NCBI GenBank assembly: GCA_019116185.1
Contig: DXCD01000007.1
Coordinates: forward strand, 1 to 10,952
DNA: 10,952 nt
Direction of reading: 5' to 3'
Source: Candidatus Mediterraneibacter stercorigallinarum
Lineage (GTDB): Bacteria; Bacillota; Clostridia; Lachnospirales; Lachnospiraceae
How positions within the stretch are numbered: the first letter of the stretch is position 1; every line of letters starts with the position of its first letter. Positions 5,687-10,952 of the stretch are shown in pieces. The position numbers and the translations under genes are program-made. The notes under the pieces were generated by a model. It did no database searches and was not told the origin of the DNA. It was given only the letters and a program-made list of their open reading frames with translations.

Positions 5687-7033
5687 CTAGCCGAGGATAC
5701 GCTCTGAAATCCGGTCTGCATTCCTGTAAATTGTCTCCGGTGATTCCCCAATGAAAAATTCTCCGTCCCTGTATACGACCTTTCCGTTTATCATAGTCAT
5801 TTTCACATTCTGTTTGCTTCCGCTGTACACAATATTTTTCTCAATATTGTGCAGCGGCTGCATATTAGGCTGCATCAAATCGAGCATGATCAAGTCTGCC
5901 CTCTTTCCCTCTGCAAGTGTATCACAGTCTGTAAGCCCCATCGCATGGGCGCCGTTCACTGCTGACATCTTCAGCACATCCATGGCGGGAACTGCTTCCG
6001 GATCATCGCAGACCACCTTCTGAAGTCCTGTCACAAGGAACATCTCGCGGAACATGTCCAGACAGTTATTGCTTGCCGGTCCGTCTGTACCGATCGCCAC
6101 CGGTATCCCCATATCCAGATATCGTTTTACCGGGGCAATCCCGCTCGCCAGTTTCAGGTTAGACGCCGGGTTTGTCACCACACTGATGCCTCTCTCCTTT
6201 ATGATATCAAAATCCCCGTCATCCATATGGACTCCGTGGAAGAGACAGCCCCCATTATGGAAAAGCCCGAGGAAATCCATGTACGCCACCGGTGTCATGC
6301 CGGAACGCTCCCTGCACTCCTCCACTTCTTTCTTTGTCTCCGAACAATGGACACACACCGGCGCTTCGTACTTCCCGGCAAGCGCCGCGATCTGCTCCAT
6401 ATGCTCCCTGCTGGTCGTATATTCCGCATGGAAGCCGATCTGATAGGACAGGAGGCTGTCAGGATCTTTGTTATACGCAAGATAATCCTGCTCCATCTCC
6501 TCCACTGTCCCGCCAAAATCATTCATATCCCCGCAGAAAACCATTCGAAATCCGGTCTCTTCCGCTGCCCGCGCACTGTCCTTCTTCAGCTTATACATGT
6601 CAAATACAGCCGTGGTCCCGCTGGTCAGATATTCCATGACCGCCAGCTTGGTCAGCCAGTAAATATCATCGCCGGTCAGCTTGGCTTCTGCCGGAAACAC
6701 CTTGTCAAACAGCCATTCCTGCAGTTTCATATCATCCGCATAGGACCGCAGGAAGGTCATGGGCGAGTGCGTGTGGGCATTTTTAAATCCGGGCATGACA
6801 AGGTTTCCCTTAGCGTCGATCTCCTCATCCCACGCCGCGCCGGTTCCCTGCGCATTCCGCATTCCCGGGCAGCCGCCCTCCCGGCCGCTGAGCGCTCCCT
6901 CTCCGGTACTGTTCCCGCTCTGCCCTTCTTTGACATATATTATCTTTCCGTCTTCGATCCCGATCTCGCCGTGAAAGATCTTTCTTCCATCTTCCATTGT
7001 CAGGATCCTGGCATTATAAATCCTCGTTCTCAT
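5687..7033 (-). CDS. Amidohydrolase of the MTA/SAH deaminase family
   Basis: The 448-residue protein is a zinc amidohydrolase of the group that deaminates 5'-methylthioadenosine, S-adenosylhomocysteine or adenosine to the inosine forms. It matches the family throughout: zinc ligands His87 and His89 (NAHTHS), His229 (CVHCSET, with catalytic Glu232) and Asp317 (GTDGPASNN), plus His202 in GFHAEY, His266 in LFHGVH and Glu116 in the EWLFDKVFPAE segment. Residues about 36-70 form a Gly/Ser-rich insertion of some 30 residues in the N-terminal beta-sandwich that the Thermotoga TM0936 enzyme lacks. The arginines that contact the SAH carboxylate there appear absent. The start is preceded by a weak AAGGG at about 12 nt. 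A purine nucleoside phosphorylase gene lies 44 nt upstream, supporting a nucleoside substrate. Confidence 0.88.
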   Translation of the reverse strand: MRTRIYNARILTMEDGRKIFHGEIGIEDGKIIYVKEGQSGNSTGEGALSGREGGCPGMRNAQGTGAAWDEEIDAKGNLVMPGFKNAHTHSPMTFLRSYADDMKLQEWLFDKVFPAEAKLTGDDIYWLTKLAVMEYLTSGTTAVFDMYKLKKDSARAAEETGFRMVFCGDMNDFGGTVEEMEQDYLAYNKDPDSLLSYQIGFHAEYTTSREHMEQIAALAGKYEAPVCVHCSETKKEVEECRERSGMTPVAYMDFLGLFHNGGCLFHGVHMDDGDFDIIKERGISVVTNPASNLKLASGIAPVKRYLDMGIPVAIGTDGPASNNCLDMFREMFLVTGLQKVVCDDPEAVPAMDVLKMSAVNGAHAMGLTDCDTLAEGKRADLIMLDLMQPNMQPLHNIEKNIVYSGSKQNVKMTMINGKVVYRDGEFFIGESPETIYRNADRISERILG

Positions 7034-7077
7034 ATCTGTCTGTTTTCCCTTCTTCCCTGTCAGCCTGCATCCTTCTG

Positions 7078-7899
7078 TTAAAGCTTCTCGATGATCCTTG
7101 TTACCAGCCGTTCAAATTCCTCTGACCGCCTGTCAGCCACTGCCTGTACGTCCAGATGGCTTAATTCTTCCTCCGACAGTCCGCTTGCCATGTTGGATAT
7201 ACAGGATATCCCGCACACCCTGATCCCCGCGTGCCGCGCCGCAAGCGCCTCGCACGCCGTGCTCATGCCCACAGCGTCAGCTCCCATAAGCGCATACATC
7301 CGGATCTCTGCCGGGCTTTCAAAATTCGGTCCCGATGTCTGGAGGTACACGCCCTCCTGCAGGGGGATCTTCTCTTCCTTCGCTGTCTCTCTGATCAGCT
7401 CCGTCAGTTCCGTGTCATAGATATGCGTCATGTCCGGAAAGCGTTCCCCCAGCTCAGACACATTCTCACCGATCAGAGGAGACGGAACAAAGCTGGAAAT
7501 CTGGTCCGTGATCATCATAAAATCTCCCACGCAGAATCCCTTTCCCATGCCGCCGGATGCATTGGTCAGAAAGAGGACTTCAATTCCCATCTTCTTCATC
7601 AGGCGGACCGGAAGGACCACTTCCTCCATGGTATATCCTTCGTAATAATGCACCCTGCCTTTCATGACCACCGCGGGCACGTTTCCGATATATCCCAGCA
7701 GGAATCTCCCGTCGTGTCCCTGGACCGTGGACACAGGAAATCCCGGGATATCCCCGTACGGGATCTCCTGCACCACCTGCATATTCCGGGCATAGCCGCC
7801 CAGCCCGGAGCCGAGGATCAGTCCCACCCTCGGCTCGAAATCTGTCACAGATTTGTAATATTCATAGCACTTTAATAACTTCTCATACTGTGCGCTCAT
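7078..7899 (-). CDS. punA: Purine nucleoside phosphorylase, trimeric (PNP-I) type
   Basis: The enzyme cleaves 6-oxopurine nucleosides such as inosine and guanosine with phosphate, giving the base and (deoxy)ribose 1-phosphate. At 273 residues it has the length of the low-mass trimeric class, unlike the shorter DeoD. Residues align with the human enzyme: Ser31 in LGSGLGG and His62 (GHDGR) with Arg82 and His84 (GRVHYYEGY) for phosphate and ribose; Asn113 in TNASGG; Glu194 in PNFESPAE; Met212-Ser213 in VGMST; and Asn236 in ISNMASG. Glu and Asn at the base site imply 6-oxopurine preference. The start has AAGGAGAA upstream. It lies 27 nt after thrS and 44 nt before the deaminase gene, with which it can work in series. 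Confidence 0.95.
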   Translation of the reverse strand: MSAQYEKLLKCYEYYKSVTDFEPRVGLILGSGLGGYARNMQVVQEIPYGDIPGFPVSTVQGHDGRFLLGYIGNVPAVVMKGRVHYYEGYTMEEVVLPVRLMKKMGIEVLFLTNASGGMGKGFCVGDFMMITDQISSFVPSPLIGENVSELGERFPDMTHIYDTELTELIRETAKEEKIPLQEGVYLQTSGPNFESPAEIRMYALMGADAVGMSTACEALAARHAGIRVCGISCISNMASGLSEEELSHLDVQAVADRRSEEFERLVTRIIEKL

Positions 7900-7926
7900 C
7901 TGTTCTCCTTCTATAAATGGTGCATC

Positions 7927-9864
7927 CTAATTCTGCTTTTCGTTATCTTTCTCGATCTGCCTGCTGATTTTTCCTGCAACCTCTTCCTTAATCTTCGCCA
8001 CAAATTCATCCAGTCCGCACTGGCCTTCATCCCCTGCAAATCTGCTTCTTACAGAGACTTTATTCTCTTCTTCTTCCTTTGCCCCCACAACAAGCATGTA
8101 CGGGATCTTCTTCATCTGAGCCTCGCGGATCTTGTATCCGATCTTCTCAGCGCGGGTGTCGATCTCAGCGCGGATTCCCGCGTCTTTCAGAGCGTCAAGC
8201 ACCTTCATTCCATACTCCATGTGCTTATCGGAGATCGGAAGCACTTTTACCTGGACCGGAGCCAGCCATGTGGGGAATGCTCCTGCAAAATGCTCGATCA
8301 GGATTCCGATGAAACGCTCGATGGATCCGAATACAACACGGTGGATCATGATCGGCCGGTGCTTCTCTCCATCCGCTCCCGTATACTCAAGATTAAACCG
8401 CAGAGGAAGCTGGAAGTCAAGCTGGATCGTACCGCACTGCCATGTCCTTCCGATAGAGTCCTCCAGATGGAAGTCGATCTTCGGTCCGTAGAACGCTCCG
8501 TCTCCTTCATTTACCACGTAAGGAAGCCCGATATCCTCAAGGGCGCTCCTGAGGGCGTCCGTCGCCATCTCCCAGTCTTCGTCGCTTCCCATGCTGTCCT
8601 CGGGACGCGTGGAGAGCTCCACATGATATTTAAATCCGAAAAGACTGTACACCTCATCGATCAATTTCACAACGCCTTTGATCTCGTCTTTAATCTGCTC
8701 CGGCATCATAAAGATGTGGGCATCGTCCTGTGTAAAGCAGCGCACGCGCATCAGGCCGTGAAGCTGTCCGGATTTCTCGTGGCGGTGCACCAGTCCCAGC
8801 TCGCCCATACGGATCGGAAGATCACGGTAGGAACGCGGCTCTGACTCATACACGAGAATGCCGCCCGGGCAGTTCATGGGCTTAATCGCAAAATCTTCCT
8901 CATCAATCACAGTTGTGTACATATTCTCTTTGTAGTGATCCCAGTGGCCGGACGTCTCCCACAGATGACGGCTCAGCATGATCGGGGTGTTGATCTCCAC
9001 GTATCCTGCCCTGCGGTGGATCTCTCTCCAATAGTCAAGAAGTGTATTCTTGAGCACCATGCCATTCGGAAGGAAGAACGGGAATCCCGGGCCCTCTTCG
9101 CGCATCATGAACAGTCCCAGCTCTTTTCCAAGCTTCCTGTGATCGCGCTTTTTCGCCTCTTCGATCATGGTCAGGTACTCCTCCAGCTCTGCTTTCTTCG
9201 GGAACGCGGTGCCGTAAATCCTCTGGAGCATCTTATTGTGCTCGTCGCCTCTCCAGTACGCGCCTGCAAGGCTTGTCAGCTTAAACGCCTTCACCGGCTT
9301 TGTGGTCATCAGATGCGGGCCCGCGCACAGGTCCGTGAACTCGCCCTGCGAATAGAAGCTGATCGTCTCATCCTCCGGAAGATCCTCGATCAGTTCCACC
9401 TTATAATCCTCATTTTTCTCCTTAAAGTACTCGATCGCTTCATTTCTCGGCATAGTGTACTGCTTGATCTCGAGATTTTCTTTTACGATCTTCTTCATCT
9501 CTGCCTCGATCTTCTCCAGATCTTCTGCTGTAAGCGGAGTCTCTCTGTCAACGTCGTAATAAAATCCGTCTGCAATAGACGGTCCGATCGCCAGCTTTGT
9601 CTCCGGATACAGACGCTTGATTGCCTGCGCCATAATATGAGATGCTGTATGGCGGAATGCGCCTTTTCCCTTTTCGTCGTTAAATGTCAGGATGCTCAGC
9701 TCGCAGTCATGGTCAATGACAGTCCTTAAATCCACGACCTCTCCGTCCACTTCTCCGGCTGTCGCCATCCTTGCCAGCCCCTCGCTGATATCCAGAGCGA
9801 TGTCATAAACGCTCATTGCCTGCTGATACTCTTTGCTCGATCCGTCTTTCAGTGTGATCTTCAT
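7927..9864 (-). CDS. thrS: Threonyl-tRNA synthetase
   Basis: The class II synthetase charges tRNA-Thr. The 645 residues are the standard full-length form. A TGS domain spans 1-60. The editing domain has HTASH at 72-76 and CAGPH at 180-184, which form the zinc-type HxxxH plus CxxxH site that removes mischarged serine. The catalytic core has zinc ligands Cys332 (MNCPGG), His383 (DDAHIF) and His508 (MIHRV), motif 2 around Arg361-Glu363 (HRHEKSG), and motif 3 at Arg517 (GSIERFIGILIEH). The anticodon-binding domain covers about 535-640. AAGGTAGG-type ribosome sequences precede the ATG. The gene is led by a T-box riboswitch, so expression should rise when tRNA-Thr is uncharged. It is the first of six closely spaced genes. 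Confidence 0.99.
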   Translation of the reverse strand: MKITLKDGSSKEYQQAMSVYDIALDISEGLARMATAGEVDGEVVDLRTVIDHDCELSILTFNDEKGKGAFRHTASHIMAQAIKRLYPETKLAIGPSIADGFYYDVDRETPLTAEDLEKIEAEMKKIVKENLEIKQYTMPRNEAIEYFKEKNEDYKVELIEDLPEDETISFYSQGEFTDLCAGPHLMTTKPVKAFKLTSLAGAYWRGDEHNKMLQRIYGTAFPKKAELEEYLTMIEEAKKRDHRKLGKELGLFMMREEGPGFPFFLPNGMVLKNTLLDYWREIHRRAGYVEINTPIMLSRHLWETSGHWDHYKENMYTTVIDEEDFAIKPMNCPGGILVYESEPRSYRDLPIRMGELGLVHRHEKSGQLHGLMRVRCFTQDDAHIFMMPEQIKDEIKGVVKLIDEVYSLFGFKYHVELSTRPEDSMGSDEDWEMATDALRSALEDIGLPYVVNEGDGAFYGPKIDFHLEDSIGRTWQCGTIQLDFQLPLRFNLEYTGADGEKHRPIMIHRVVFGSIERFIGILIEHFAGAFPTWLAPVQVKVLPISDKHMEYGMKVLDALKDAGIRAEIDTRAEKIGYKIREAQMKKIPYMLVVGAKEEEENKVSVRSRFAGDEGQCGLDEFVAKIKEEVAGKISRQIEKDNEKQN

Positions 9865-9911
9865 GTTCTTTTCCTACCTTTCCTTGAAATCCTCTGTCCG
9901 GTGCTTATACA

Positions 9912-9944
9912 GAAAACAGAAAAGGCATCCCGAACGGAATGCCT
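9912..9944 (-). terminator. T-box-controlled intrinsic terminator
   Basis: On the minus strand AGGCAUUCC (9944-9936) pairs with GGGAUGCCU (9931-9923) through a GUUC tetraloop, 9 bp including one G-U. The stem can extend by A-U and G-U pairs into the run UUUUCUGUUUUCUG. It ends about 48 nt before the thrS ATG and is the off-state element of the T-box. Confidence 0.92.
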
Positions 9945-10197
9945 CTTACTCTCTGAATCTATGTCCGCACGGAAACACTCCACGCAGGGACGGGAATATC
10001 TCCCCGCGGTTCCACCCTGCTTGTTTTCCATGGAAAACCTGCTTAATTCATGCGATGATAACGGAATCACCGTGCCGTATTAAGGCCGCTCCGAGGTGGT
10101 CTTCAGTCAGCCGGAACACCAAAGCCCTCCCACCACTCGGGCTTCTCTCTGAGATGACCAGGCAGCCTACTGTCCTCTTCAACGCTTTTATCCTACA
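9912..10197 (-). ncRNA. T-box riboswitch leader of thrS, threonine specifier
   Basis: The leader RNA binds uncharged tRNA-Thr and prevents termination ahead of thrS. On the minus strand Stem I begins near GAGGACAGUAGGC, with the CAGAGAGAAGC motif following. The specifier loop reads GAAGACCACC with the Thr codon ACC at 10100-10098, followed by the usual A. A perfect palindromic hairpin (GUUUUC/GAAAAC, 10023-10038) precedes the T-box sequence GGGUGGAACCGCGG (about 10004-10018). The antiterminator base pairs GCAGGG (10020-10015) with CCCUGC (9989-9984). The leader ends in an intrinsic terminator at 9944-9912. Confidence 0.96.
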
Positions 10198-10203
10198 TCG
10201 GTT

Positions 10204-10233
10204 ATTCTACATCAGCCAAGAGGGGTGTGTCAA
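10204..10233 (-). promoter_or_regulatory. thrS promoter
   Basis: A perfect TTGACA -35 box occupies 10233-10228 and TAGAAT, one mismatch from TATAAT, occupies 10209-10204, with an 18-nt spacer. Transcription would start near 10197, just ahead of T-box Stem I. The TGA stop codon of the upstream cysteine hydrolase gene (10232-10230) is inside the -35 box, so the two genes abut without a terminator and some read-through into the leader is possible. Confidence 0.85.
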
Positions 10234-10778
10234 GACGGTTTCGTTGTGCGGATCCAGATTTCCTCAGCCGCCTGTTCTGATGAAACCACCCGCCCCTCAG
10301 TAATACAGCTCCTCAGGACGTTTAAAGCCTCCTCTTGTTCCTTCACACCTGAAGTCGATCCGCAAAGATCTTCTATAACCGTGCAGTCTACCAGATCATT
10401 ATAACAGTCAAGGACACTGTGCAGGACACAGCATCCTGTATTCACTCCGGCAAAATAGACCTTGTCTATACCTTGTTCCCGTATAAATGTTTTCATTTCA
10501 TCATTCCAGCAGCTATACTTGTCTTTGTCAAATACCCGCGCCATGACAGGGCTGAGGGATGGGATAATCTCCGCCTCCGAGGTCCCTTCCATGCAGGATT
10601 TCCACCCTTCAAACACATAACACGCTGTATGCTCATGATTGACATACCGTGTTCCCGCAGTAAGCACCCGATCCCGGACCGTCTGCTGAAAATCTAAGAT
10701 CTTCTTATCAAGCCCTTCTGTATATTCATTGACAAATCCATTCTGCATATCAATGATCAAAAATAATATCTTCTTCAT
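10230..10778 (-). CDS. Isochorismatase-like cysteine hydrolase
   Basis: This 182-residue protein belongs to the isochorismatase-like cysteine hydrolases, a superfamily with nicotinamidases, N-carbamoyl-amide hydrolases and others that cleave C-N or C-O bonds. The catalytic triad can be placed as Asp10 in LIIDMQNGF, Lys85 in FDKDKYSCW and Cys117 in GVNTGCCVLHS. The neighbouring Cys116 makes a Cys-Cys pair at the active site. The protein is rich in cysteine, about nine in all. The nicotinamidase metal-site histidine cluster is not evident, so I do not call it PncA. The start has AGGAGGAA 7 nt upstream. It lies 31 nt after an apparent partial gene and ends inside the thrS promoter. The substrate is unknown. 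Confidence 0.88.
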   Translation of the reverse strand: MKKILFLIIDMQNGFVNEYTEGLDKKILDFQQTVRDRVLTAGTRYVNHEHTACYVFEGWKSCMEGTSEAEIIPSLSPVMARVFDKDKYSCWNDEMKTFIREQGIDKVYFAGVNTGCCVLHSVLDCYNDLVDCTVIEDLCGSTSGVKEQEEALNVLRSCITEGRVVSSEQAAEEIWIRTTKPS

Positions 10779-10809
10779 GTCGCTGTTCCTCCTGGCATAT
10801 AAACTGATC

Positions 10810-10950
10810 TCAGTATGCCCCGTTCCCTTTTATAATATCATAAATCTGGATTTGCCGGGGAGACGGCCGGTGAATAAAACGTCCGAAAACCGTAGTATAT
10901 TTTAAGACGTATTCGTGGCGGGCGGGGATGTGGCTCAGGTTCCGGCTCCA
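10810..10950 (-). CDS. Possible C-terminal fragment of an unrecognised gene, cut by the window edge
   Basis: On the minus strand one frame is open from the window edge to a TGA at 10812-10810, giving 46 residues, among them HEYVLKYTTVFGRFI and PRQIQIYDIIKG. The first 15 codons are strongly G/C-ending, like neighbouring genes. The stop is 31 nt upstream of the hydrolase start, an operon-like distance. I do not recognise the family. A second frame is open almost as far (to near 10840), so the choice of frame is uncertain. Confidence 0.4.
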   Translation of the reverse strand, partial: WSRNLSHIPARHEYVLKYTTVFGRFIHRPSPRQIQIYDIIKGNGAY

Positions 10951-10952
10951 CG

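Noticed and set aside
5638..5751. Longer MogA-like protein starting at 5751
   Set aside because: The added 38 residues overlap the end of the amidohydrolase and do not resemble the family N-terminus; AAAGGGG marks the start at 5637 or 5634.
8935..9729. Long plus-strand frames opposite thrS, including 8221-8844
   Set aside because: They are antisense to a fully conserved thrS, lack ribosome sites and resemble no protein; codon bias of thrS explains the open frames.
10928..10952. Possible tRNA 3' part (GGTTCCGGCTCC) at the right edge
   Set aside because: The T-loop does not match the GGTTCGANTCC pattern and no acceptor or anticodon arm can be built from the visible bases.

Overview
The window looks like a core-genome stretch of a Firmicute in the class Clostridia, most likely Lachnospiraceae. 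This is inferred from mid-GC coding sequence with AT-rich intergenic DNA, strong AGGAGG-type ribosome sites, a T-box leader in front of thrS, an A-type RNase P RNA, and a pyrB-pyrI pair. I saw no phage, IS, CRISPR or defence genes. Most of it is housekeeping, and I do not see a convincing new multi-gene system.

Layout. (1) Positions 1-2216, plus strand: an AT-rich promoter region, then a small nitroreductase-family flavoprotein, pyrB and pyrI (the two chains of class B aspartate transcarbamoylase). They are spaced like one transcript. (2) About 2236-2300: a bidirectional terminator between the converging pyrI and DAHP synthase genes. (3) 2350-3806, minus strand: rnpB (RNase P RNA) with its own promoter, followed after only 27 nt by a type I DAHP synthase, the first enzyme of aromatic amino acid synthesis. 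(4) 3978-9864, minus strand: six tightly packed genes read in the order thrS, purine nucleoside phosphorylase, MTA/SAH-deaminase-type amidohydrolase, MogA/MoaB-fold protein, metallo-beta-lactamase-fold hydrolase, RNase HI. (5) 9912-10233: the thrS promoter and a complete T-box leader with a threonine (ACC) specifier, T-box sequence and intrinsic terminator. (6) 10230-10952, minus strand: an isochorismatase-like cysteine hydrolase and, at the window edge, a probable C-terminal fragment of another gene.

How the genes fit together. pyrB and pyrI form an allosterically regulated enzyme for the first committed step of pyrimidine synthesis. In the thrS cluster the deaminase and the phosphorylase make a purine-nucleoside salvage pair: the deaminase converts an adenine nucleoside to the inosine form, which the phosphorylase cleaves to hypoxanthine and a sugar phosphate. 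Because no terminator is visible after thrS, the threonyl-tRNA-sensing T-box may control all six genes.

Points most worth a second look: the divergent MogA-like protein, which lacks several catalytic residues; the deaminase, which appears to lack the arginines that contact the SAH carboxylate in the Thermotoga enzyme and carries a Gly-rich insertion; and the rnpB-DAHP synthase junction, which has no recognisable terminator.
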